This document shows positions 29,388 to 37,573 of a stretch of DNA of 64,000 nucleotides, piece by piece. Under the pieces are notes generated by a model. That model did not search any database and was not told the origin of the DNA. It worked only from the letters and a program-made list of their open reading frames with translations. The translations under genes were made by a program, and so were the position numbers. Origin of the DNA: an uncultured Collinsella sp. (GTDB lineage: Bacteria; Actinomycetota; Coriobacteriia; Coriobacteriales; Coriobacteriaceae); NCBI GenBank assembly GCA_900758475.1, contig CAAERQ010000016.1:30379-94378 (forward strand), in the 5' to 3' direction. Numbering within the stretch: position 1 is the first letter of the stretch; every line of letters begins with the position of its first letter.

Positions 29388-30788
29388 ATGGACAAGATCA
29401 AGCTCGGCTTTGTGCCCACGCGCCGCAGTATCTTTAGCGCGCCGGACGCAATCAAGTATCGCGGCCTGACGGCTGATCGCCTGCGCGAGATCGGCGTCGA
29501 CATCGTGGATATCGACGACATCAATGACGAGGGCCTGCTGTTCGACGACAGCCATATCGAGCCTATCGTGAAGAAGTTCCGCGCCGAGGGCGTCGATGGC
29601 ATTATGCTGTGCCACGCCAACTTTGGCACCGAGTACGTTTGCGCTCGCCTTGCCCGCGAGCTCGGTCTACCCGTACTGCTGTGGGGTCCGCGCGACGAGC
29701 GCCCCGAGCCCGACGGCACACGCCTGCGCGATAGCCAGTGCGGCCTGTTCGCCACCGGCAAGGTCCTGCGCCGCTTCCAGGTTCCCTTCACCTACATGAC
29801 CAACTGCCGCCTGACCGACCCCGAGTTCGAGCGCGGCGTTTGGGACTTTTTGGCCGTTTGCAACGTGGTCAAGACCTTCAAGCACACCCGCATCCTGCAG
29901 ATGGCCACCCGTCCATTCGACTTCTGGTCGACCATGTGCAACGAGGGCGAGCTGCTCGAGAAGTTCAACATCCAGCTTTCGCCTATCCCCATGACCGAAC
30001 TTGTCCAGGCTGTGCGCGACGCCCAGGCCGACGAGCAGGCCATGGCCGCCATGCTTGCCCACATCAACGACAGCTTTGAGATCTGCATCCCCGAGGACAA
30101 GGTCCCCGCGGTCGCCGGTCTTGCCATCGCCATGAAGCGCTTGGTCGAGAAGTATGGCTGCAACGCCGGTGCCATTCAGTGCTGGAACGCTCTGCAGGAC
30201 GAGCTGGGCATTATGCCCTGCGCCGCCAACGCCATCCTCAACGAGATGGGCATTCCTATCGTATGCGAGACCGATATCCACGGCGCCATCACCGCGCTGA
30301 TGGTCGAGGCCGCCGACCTGGGCCGTCACCGCGGCATGTTCGCCGACTGGACCGTGCGCCATCCCGATAACGAGAACGGCGAGCTGCTGCAGCATTGCGG
30401 CCCCTGGCCCTGCAGCTGCGCGGCCGTCAAGCCCAAGCTCACCTACCCGCTGGCTTTCGATCACCCCGGCGCGCTGACGGCCGAGGCCAAGCACGGCGAC
30501 CTCACCCTTGCCCGCTTTGACGGTGACAACGGCGAGTACTCGCTGCTACTGGGCAACGCCCGCGGCATCGACGGCCCGGCCGGCATGGGCACCTACCTGT
30601 GGGTCGAGGTCGACAACCTCAAGCGCCTCGAAGCCAAGATCGTCGAGGGCCCCTACATCCACCACTGCGTCGCTATTCACGCCAACGTGGTGCCGGTGCT
30701 CTACGAGGCGTGCAAGTACATCGGCATTGCCCCCGACCTGTACGACCCCATCGAAGAAGACGTTAAAGCCTACCTGCGAGGAGAGTAG
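29388..30788 (+). CDS. L-fucose/D-arabinose isomerase-like sugar isomerase
   Basis: 466 residues, soluble, related to the FucI/AraA fold: an N-terminal region with DIDDIND...GIMLCHANFGTEYVCARLARELGLPVLLWGPRDE, a middle domain, and a C-terminal half with CETDIHGAITALM and FDHPGALTAEAKHGD, where the metal-binding Glu, Asp and His residues are expected. It interconverts an aldose and a ketose. The operon continues with two transketolase halves and an FGGY kinase; this set matches an aldose to ketose to ketose phosphate to transketolase route, as in D-apiose catabolism. GGGGAGG precedes the ATG. The exact sugar is inference. Confidence 0.8.
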   Translation: MDKIKLGFVPTRRSIFSAPDAIKYRGLTADRLREIGVDIVDIDDINDEGLLFDDSHIEPIVKKFRAEGVDGIMLCHANFGTEYVCARLARELGLPVLLWGPRDERPEPDGTRLRDSQCGLFATGKVLRRFQVPFTYMTNCRLTDPEFERGVWDFLAVCNVVKTFKHTRILQMATRPFDFWSTMCNEGELLEKFNIQLSPIPMTELVQAVRDAQADEQAMAAMLAHINDSFEICIPEDKVPAVAGLAIAMKRLVEKYGCNAGAIQCWNALQDELGIMPCAANAILNEMGIPIVCETDIHGAITALMVEAADLGRHRGMFADWTVRHPDNENGELLQHCGPWPCSCAAVKPKLTYPLAFDHPGALTAEAKHGDLTLARFDGDNGEYSLLLGNARGIDGPAGMGTYLWVEVDNLKRLEAKIVEGPYIHHCVAIHANVVPVLYEACKYIGIAPDLYDPIEEDVKAYLRGE

Positions 30789-30790
30789 AA

Positions 30791-31627
30791 ATGGCAACTA
30801 TCGAAGAGCTTGAGTCCCTGCGTTGGGACCTTCGCCGCGATTGCGTCGATATCATCATGGCTGGCGCCGGCGGCCACATCGGCGGCGACATGTCGGTGAT
30901 CGACGCCCTCATGACCCTCTATGCCAACCACCTCAACATTTCGCCCGAGACCGTCGACGATCCCAACCGCGACCGCTTCGTGCTTTCCAAGGGCCACGCC
31001 ATGGAAGCCTACTACGCGGTGCTCTGCCACGAGGGCTATCTTGACCTCGACGACGTCAAGGCCCGCTTCTCCAAGTTCGGCAGCCCCTACATCGGCCACC
31101 CCAACAACAAGCTCAAGGGCATCGAAATGAACTCGGGCTCGCTGGGTCACGGCCTGCCCGTGGCCGTGGGCATGGCGCTCGCCGGCAAGATGGACGGCCG
31201 CGATTACCGCGTCTACACCATCATGGGCGATGGTGAGCTTGCCGAGGGCTCGGTCTGGGAGGGCGCCATGAGCGGCGGCAACTACCAGCTCGATAATCTG
31301 TGCGCGCTCGTGGACCGCAACCGCCTGCAGATCAGCGGCAGCACCGAGGACGTTATGAAGCAGGACTCGCAGGAGGAGCGCTGGGCCGCCTTCGGCTGGA
31401 ACGTGCTCTCTATTCCGGGCAACGACGTCCGGGCCATCGACGCCGCGCTGACGCTTGCGGCCGAGACCTGCGGCAAGCCCACGGTCATCATCCTCAACAC
31501 GGTGAAGGGCTACGGCTCGCCCGTTATGGAGGACAAGGCCGCCTGGCATCATCACCTGCCTAACGATGAGGAATATGCCCAGATCATCGCCGATTTCGCT
31601 GCCCATAAGGAGGCCATCAATGGCTAA
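30791..31627 (+). CDS. Transketolase N-terminal subunit
   Basis: 278 residues covering the thiamine-diphosphate-binding half: SKGHAMEAYYAVL, GSLGHGLPVAVGMALAGK and the TPP motif GDGELAEGSVWEGAMSGGNYQLDNLCALVDRN. The pyrimidine-binding half is a separate gene overlapping by 8 bp, so the active enzyme is a two-subunit transketolase. It starts 2 bp after the isomerase stop. Split transketolases often serve dedicated sugar pathways rather than the central pentose phosphate cycle; the apulose-4-phosphate transketolases are of this two-subunit form. Confidence 0.93.
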   Translation: MATIEELESLRWDLRRDCVDIIMAGAGGHIGGDMSVIDALMTLYANHLNISPETVDDPNRDRFVLSKGHAMEAYYAVLCHEGYLDLDDVKARFSKFGSPYIGHPNNKLKGIEMNSGSLGHGLPVAVGMALAGKMDGRDYRVYTIMGDGELAEGSVWEGAMSGGNYQLDNLCALVDRNRLQISGSTEDVMKQDSQEERWAAFGWNVLSIPGNDVRAIDAALTLAAETCGKPTVIILNTVKGYGSPVMEDKAAWHHHLPNDEEYAQIIADFAAHKEAING

Positions 31628-32561
31628 CAAGATCGCCAATCGCAAGGTTATCTGCGACACGCTGCTCGAGGCCGCGAAGACCGATAAGGATATCGTCGTC
31701 CTGTGCTCCGATTCCCGCGGCTCCGCATCGCTCACGCCGTTCTTTGATCAGTATCCCCAGCAGTCCGTCGAGGTCGGCATTGCCGAGCAGGACCTGGTGA
31801 GCATCGCCGCCGGCATGGCTTCGTGCGGCAAGAAGGCCTGGGCCGCCTCGCCGGCGTCCTTTGTGACCACGCGCTCGTATGAGCAGTGCAAGGTCGACGT
31901 CTCGTACTCCAACACCAACGTCAAGCTCATCGGCATCTCGGGCGGCGTGTCCTACGGCGCCTTGGGCATGAGCCATCACTCCGCGCAGGATATCGCCGCC
32001 ATGAGCGCGATTCCCAACATGCGCGTGTATCTGCCGAGCGACCGCTTCCAGACCGCCGAGCTCGTGCGGGCCCTGGTCGCCGACAACAAGCCGGCCTACA
32101 TCCGCGTGGGCCGCAACCCGGTCGAGGACGTGTACGCCGAGGGCGAGTGCCCGTTCCAGATGGATCGCGCCACCTGGGTACGCCGCGGCACCGATGTAAC
32201 GCTCGTCGCTACCGGCGAGATGGTCCGCCATGCCGTGGACGCTGCCGACCTGCTGGCCGAGCAGGGCATCTCGGCAACGGTGCTCGACATGTACTGCGTC
32301 AAGCCGCTTGACGCCGAGGCCGTGATTGAGGCTGCCGGTGCCACGCGCGCCGTCGTGACTGTCGAGGAGCACAGTCCCTTCGGCGGCTTGGGCTCTATGG
32401 TCGCGCAGGTGGTGGGCGAGCATTGCCCGCGTCCGGTCAAGTGCCTCTCCCTGCCCGACGCGCCGGTCATCACCGGCACGAGCCCCGAGGTCTTTGCACA
32501 CTACGGCCTGACGGGTGCCGGAATCGCGCAGACCGTCGCCGAATTCCTGCCCACAGAGTAA
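31620..32561 (+). CDS. Transketolase C-terminal subunit
   Basis: 313 residues: the pyrimidine-binding domain (VEVGIAEQDLVSIAAGMAS, with the conserved Glu that activates TPP) and the C-terminal domain (GTDVTLVATGEMV..., VVTVEEHSPFGGLGSMVAQ). Start ATG 31620 with AAGGAGG upstream, overlapping the N-terminal subunit gene by 8 bp, so translation is coupled and the subunits are made in equal amounts. Not a frameshifted single gene: each half has its own start, stop and ribosome site. Confidence 0.93.
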   Translation: MANKIANRKVICDTLLEAAKTDKDIVVLCSDSRGSASLTPFFDQYPQQSVEVGIAEQDLVSIAAGMASCGKKAWAASPASFVTTRSYEQCKVDVSYSNTNVKLIGISGGVSYGALGMSHHSAQDIAAMSAIPNMRVYLPSDRFQTAELVRALVADNKPAYIRVGRNPVEDVYAEGECPFQMDRATWVRRGTDVTLVATGEMVRHAVDAADLLAEQGISATVLDMYCVKPLDAEAVIEAAGATRAVVTVEEHSPFGGLGSMVAQVVGEHCPRPVKCLSLPDAPVITGTSPEVFAHYGLTGAGIAQTVAEFLPTE

Positions 32562-32564
32562 CTG

Positions 32565-32599
32565 GAATGTGACAAAGGGACCGTCCCTTTGTCACATTC
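32565..32599 (+). repeat. Perfect 35-bp palindrome inside the operon
   Basis: Two perfect 17-base arms (GAATGTGACAAAGGGAC and its complement) around a single central C. It lies 3 bp after the transketolase stop and 18 bp before the kinase start. No T-run. A different palindrome family from the GGGGAC units. Confidence 0.85.
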
Positions 32600-32617
32600 G
32601 TTTTGAAAGGGGTGGCC

Positions 32618-34108
32618 ATGGGCCGCTACATCATCGGAATCGATCAGTCCACGCAGGGCACCAAGGCGCTGCTGGTAGACGAGGGCGGCCATCTGATTCA
32701 TCGTGCCGACCGCTCGCATCGCCAGATTGTCAACGAAGCCGGCTGGGTGAGCCATGATCCGGCCGAGATTGCCACCAATGTGCTGGCCGTGGCGCGTGCC
32801 GTGGTGGAGGAGACCGGGGTCAATCCGGCCGACGTCGCCGGCATCGGCATCTCCAACCAGCGCGAGACCACCGTTGCCTGGAACCGCACGACGGGCGAGC
32901 CGCTGTGCGACGCCGTGGTGTGGCAGTGCGCCCGCGCCCGCGAGCTGTGCGACGAGCTGACCGCGCGCGAGGGTGTGGCCGAGCTGGTGCGCGACACGAC
33001 GGGTCTGGTGCTCTCGCCCTACTATCCGGCGGGCAAGATGGCCTGGATCCTTGCGAACGTTCCCGCTGCTGCCGAGGCCGCGGCGGCAGGCGAGCTGTGC
33101 CTGGGCACCATCGATGCCTGGGTGGTCTGGACGCTCACGGGCGGCGCGGAGTTTCGCTGCGACTGGTCCAATGCCAGCCGCACGCAGCTCTTTGACCTGC
33201 GCCGTGGCTGCTGGAGCGAGCCGGTGTGCGAGGCCTTTGGCGTCGACGTGGCCTGCCTGCCGCAGGTGACCGATTCCGATGGCCTGTTCGGCATGACGGA
33301 TCTGGGCGGCTTTTTGCCAGCGCCCGTGCCCATTCACGGCGTGCTGGGCGACAGCCACGCGGCCTTGTTTGCCCAGGGCTGCCATAGCCGCGGCATGGCC
33401 AAGGCGACCTATGGCACCGGCAGCTCGGTCATGATGAACGTCGGCGACGAGTTCGTTGCCAGCTCGCACGGGCTTTCGAGCTCGCTCGCATGGCGCATGG
33501 ACGGCGTGACCGAGTACGTGCTCGAGGGCAACGTGAGCTACGCCGGCGCCGTCAAGACGTGGCTGCGCGACGATCTTGAGCTCATCAATAACCCCGAGGA
33601 AGTTACCGACCTGTGCTACGCTGCCAATCCGGCGAGTCGCGTCTACTTTGTGCCGGCGTTTACCGGTTTGGGCGCGCCGCACTGGGCGAGTGACGCCGAG
33701 GGCTGCGTCTTTGGCATGACGCGCACCACGGGTCGCGCGGAGTTCGTGAAGGCCGCCGACGAGTCGATCGCCTATCAGATCTTTGACGTGATCGATGCGA
33801 TGGTCGAGGATTCGGGTGCGGCACTTGCCGAGCTTCGCGTTGACGGCGGTCCCACGCGCGACGCGTACCTGATGCAGTTTGAGAGCGACTTGGTTGGCTC
33901 GCCCATCCGCATCGCGAGCAATGACGAGATGAGCGGCCTGGGCGCGGCCTGGGCCTGCGGCATTGCGCTGGGCATGTACACGCGCGGTGTCGTCGACGTC
34001 TACGGCGCCCGCGGCATCGTGGAGCCGTCGATGCCCGCCGACGAGCGCGCTAAAAAGATCGCCGGCTGGCGCCACGCCGTGAAATCAACGATTGCCTACA
34101 CAGCCTAG
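32618..34108 (+). CDS. FGGY family carbohydrate kinase, glycerol-kinase-like
   Basis: 496 residues. N-terminal phosphate motif GIDQSTQGTKALLVDEGG, NQRETTVAWNRTTGEPL followed by VVWQCARA (glycerol-kinase-like substrate residues R, E, W), catalytic aspartate region GVLGDSHAALFAQ, and ATP motif ATYGTGSSVMMN. Glycerol kinase would be the naive call, but this gene follows a sugar isomerase and a split transketolase, so a ketose such as apulose or ribulose is more likely as substrate. ATG 32618 with GAAAGGGG upstream, separated from the transketolase by a perfect palindrome that may reduce its expression. Confidence 0.88.
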   Translation: MGRYIIGIDQSTQGTKALLVDEGGHLIHRADRSHRQIVNEAGWVSHDPAEIATNVLAVARAVVEETGVNPADVAGIGISNQRETTVAWNRTTGEPLCDAVVWQCARARELCDELTAREGVAELVRDTTGLVLSPYYPAGKMAWILANVPAAAEAAAAGELCLGTIDAWVVWTLTGGAEFRCDWSNASRTQLFDLRRGCWSEPVCEAFGVDVACLPQVTDSDGLFGMTDLGGFLPAPVPIHGVLGDSHAALFAQGCHSRGMAKATYGTGSSVMMNVGDEFVASSHGLSSSLAWRMDGVTEYVLEGNVSYAGAVKTWLRDDLELINNPEEVTDLCYAANPASRVYFVPAFTGLGAPHWASDAEGCVFGMTRTTGRAEFVKAADESIAYQIFDVIDAMVEDSGAALAELRVDGGPTRDAYLMQFESDLVGSPIRIASNDEMSGLGAAWACGIALGMYTRGVVDVYGARGIVEPSMPADERAKKIAGWRHAVKSTIAYTA

Positions 34109-34118
34109 AATGGTTTTT

Positions 34119-34247
34119 CTGGGACGGGGATTAAAAAATCATTGGTCCTCGTCCCAGGTAGTCAATTTGGGACGGGGCTTTTTTGACTGGTATGATTGGT
34201 GCGACCATTCGAACCAGCTAAAAGAGCCCGTCCCAATTTGACTATCG
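34119..34247 (+). repeat. Pair of GGGACGGG inverted repeats upstream of luxS
   Basis: The first hairpin (34119-34158) has arms CTGGGACG and CGTCCCAG. The second (34159-34247) pairs AGTCAATTTGGGACGGGG with CCCGTCCCAATTTGACT over about 30 bases per arm. They fill nearly all of the gap before luxS and form a third palindrome family in the window. No T-run follows either arm, although the interior of the second contains TTTTTT. Confidence 0.7.
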
Positions 34248-34259
34248 AGAGGATCTGCC

Positions 34260-34748
34260 ATGGAGCGCATCGCGAGCTTTTCCGTTGACCATCTGCTGCT
34301 TGAGCCCGGCGTGTATGTGAGCCGCATCGACCGCGATCCGGCGACCGGCGCCGCCGTCACCACGTTTGACCTGCGCCTGACCACGCCCAACAAGGAGCCG
34401 GTCATGAACACGGCCGAGTGCCACACCATCGAGCACCTGGGCGCGACGTTCCTTCGCAACCATGCCGAGTGGTCGAGCCGCATTGTCTACTTTGGACCCA
34501 TGGGCTGCCGCACGGGCTTTTACCTCGTCGTGTTTGGTGAGGTGACGAGCGAGGAGATTCTGTCGCTCGTGCGTGAGCTGTTCGAGTTTGTCGCCGGCTT
34601 TGAGGGCGATGTCCCCGGTGCCGCTCCCGAGGAGTGCGGTAACTATCTGGACCAGAACCTCCCCATGGCAAACTGGCTCGCACGCCGCTACCTCGACCGC
34701 GACCTGGCCGATATCGACGAGAAGCACCTGCATTATCAGCAGGCGTAA
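34260..34748 (+). CDS. luxS: S-ribosylhomocysteine lyase LuxS
   Basis: 162 residues, full length. The metal site is intact: H55 and H59 in HTIEHL and C126 in EECGNY, with the catalytic Cys in FGPMGCRTGFYL. It cleaves S-ribosylhomocysteine to homocysteine and 4,5-dihydroxy-2,3-pentanedione, the precursor of autoinducer-2, recycling methyl-cycle waste. The Pfs nucleosidase that feeds it is not nearby. GAGAGGA precedes the ATG. Preceded by large palindromic repeats and followed by a terminator, so probably monocistronic. Confidence 0.97.
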   Translation: MERIASFSVDHLLLEPGVYVSRIDRDPATGAAVTTFDLRLTTPNKEPVMNTAECHTIEHLGATFLRNHAEWSSRIVYFGPMGCRTGFYLVVFGEVTSEEILSLVRELFEFVAGFEGDVPGAAPEECGNYLDQNLPMANWLARRYLDRDLADIDEKHLHYQQA

Positions 34749-34776
34749 GGGCTTTATCGCCTAAAACGCACGGATT

Positions 34777-34809
34777 GGGCGCCTTCGCTTATGCGGGGGC
34801 GCCTTTTTG
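34777..34809 (+). terminator. Intrinsic terminator after luxS
   Basis: GGGCGCC and GGCGCC close an imperfect hairpin followed by TTTTT. Confidence 0.8.
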
Positions 34810-34857
34810 TTGAGTGGTCAGGACGAGCGTTCAAAATCGCTCATGTTTGTTCTAGAA

Positions 34858-34883
34858 TGTTCGTATAGTCACATTTACGAACA
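34858..34883 (+). promoter_or_regulatory. Operator overlapping the -10 of the DUF4867 gene
   Basis: TGTTCGTA (34858-34865) and TACGAACA (34876-34883) form a perfect 8-base inverted repeat that covers TATAGT (34864-34869). A repressor bound here would block the promoter. The motif differs from the TAAACA sites. Confidence 0.55.
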
Positions 34884-34892
34884 GGAGTGAAC

Positions 34893-35537
34893 ATGCATAT
34901 CTACTCTGTCTCTGATCCCGAGTTCAAGTCCTATGGCCGCGTGTGGGATGACGTTCCGTCCAGCCTGACCGCTCCACTCGTCGAGGCACTCGCGGCTACG
35001 CCCATCCCCGAGGGCAGCAAATACGTGGCCTCCGCGCCCGAGCTCGAGCAGGTTGAGGGCGCCGACGCGCTCGGCCTGCTCATGTACGGCGGCCGCCCCT
35101 TCCAGCTCGGCTGGTGCAACGGCCACAACACACGACTCAACTGTCTGGAGTATCACCGCGCGAGTGAGTTTAACCTGGGCGCCCGCGACTTTATCCTGCT
35201 CGTGGCGCATCGCTGGGAGATCGAGGACGGAAAGCTCGATACCGCGTTCGTCAAGGCGTTCCGCGTGCCGGCGGGCAAGGTTGTCGAGGTCTTCAACACC
35301 ACGCTCCACTACACGCCGTGCATGGTCGATGAAAGCGGCTTCCAGGTGATGGTGGCGCTGCCCGCCGGTACCAACGGTCCGCGCCCCGAGGCCGCAACCG
35401 ACATGCCTGCCGCCGGTGACAGCTACTGCTACTGGAAGGCCGACAAGTGGGTCCTCTGCCATGCTGACAGCCCCAAGGCAGCCGAAGGCGGCTACGTGGG
35501 CCTCATCGGAAAGAACCTCGACATCGCCTGCGACTAG
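34893..35537 (+). CDS. DUF4867 family protein
   Basis: 214 residues, soluble, mostly beta strand with a cupin-like feel: MYGGRPFQLGWCNGHNTRLNCLEYHRASEFN, DFILLVAHRWEIEDG, FRVPAGKVVEVFNTTLHYTPCMVDESGFQVMVALPAGTN. It matches the DUF4867 family as I know it, which occurs beside sugar isomerases and kinases in gut bacteria and may be a sugar mutarotase or isomerase-type cupin, but no activity is established. I chose the ATG at 34893 (ACAGGAG six bases upstream) over the GTG at 34887. It has its own promoter and operator. Confidence 0.75.
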   Translation: MHIYSVSDPEFKSYGRVWDDVPSSLTAPLVEALAATPIPEGSKYVASAPELEQVEGADALGLLMYGGRPFQLGWCNGHNTRLNCLEYHRASEFNLGARDFILLVAHRWEIEDGKLDTAFVKAFRVPAGKVVEVFNTTLHYTPCMVDESGFQVMVALPAGTNGPRPEAATDMPAAGDSYCYWKADKWVLCHADSPKAAEGGYVGLIGKNLDIACD

Positions 35538-35545
35538 AATCTTCT

Positions 35546-35735
35546 GTCTCGATCTGTAACATCTAGCGGGCTAAATCGCCTCTACCTGTTATAGATCGAG
35601 ACAAACCGTAGAGGGCCGCCCGAAAAATCTCGATCTGTAACACCAGGCCCGATTTTGGCTGTCTAACTGTTACAGATTGAGACAAACCGGGCCCAAGCCA
35701 CCACAAAGGTGCCTGTCCCCTTTGTGGCGGCTTGG
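35546..35735 (+). repeat. Three tandem hairpins from two repeat families
   Basis: Hairpins 35546-35602 and about 35628-35682 share arms reading GTCTCGATCTGTAACA / TGTTA.AGAT.GAGAC, so they are tandem copies of one element. The third (35694-35735) has arms CCAAGCCACCACAAAGG / CCTTTGTGGCGGCTTGG around TGCCTGTCC, another REP-like type. They occupy most of the 345-bp gap before the second GH1 gene. The rest of the gap (35740-35882) holds a TATGATAA stretch, a possible promoter. Confidence 0.75.
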
Positions 35736-35879
35736 ACAGGCGGGTATCAAAAAGTGTCAGACGGGGCGGCTGCCGGGCACCTGCGCGCGAAAAGAAGTAT
35801 CGGCCTGCGCCGTTGCCGTTGAGCGGTACCCCGTTTGCAGGGATACTGAGCTTATGATAACAGCGTGCGAAAGGATTGA

Positions 35880-37313
<1,434 letters not shown>

Positions 37314-37318
37314 GGAAG

Positions 37319-37407
37319 CTGAGACACTCAACCTTGGGGCTCCAACCCTCCTCGCGTACCTAAGTACGCTTCGTCGGGCTTGTCGCTCCCAATCTTGAGC
37401 ACCTCAG
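37319..37407 (+). repeat. Long imperfect hairpin after the second GH1 gene
   Basis: CTGAG...CTCAA..TTGGG at the left pairs with CCCAA..TTGAG...CTCAG at the right, with a central GCGTAC-CTAA-GTACGC tip. About 40 bases per arm with bulges. No T-run. Confidence 0.6.
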
Positions 37408-37470
37408 GCCCTTAGGGGACGGGCCTGACCGCTGTGAATTTCGCGGGCTCATCCTCATAGTCTCCTAATC

Positions 37471-37506
37471 AAGGCGCCCGGCGAGTATGTGCTCTCCGGG
37501 CGCCTT
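37471..37506 (+). terminator. Hairpin terminator before the two-component locus
   Basis: AAGGCGCCCGG and CCGGGCGCCTT form an 11-bp stem. It is followed by GCCG rather than T residues, so efficiency is uncertain. Confidence 0.55.
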
Positions 37507-37573
37507 GCCGTCTGCGGATTTTGGGACATGCGGCCCGCTTTTTCGGCCCATCTGTCGGTACACTAAAGGGACT

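Noticed and set aside
30791..32561. Transketolase gene broken by a frameshift
   Set aside because: Each half has its own ribosome site, start and stop and ends at the natural domain boundary, as in known two-subunit transketolases.
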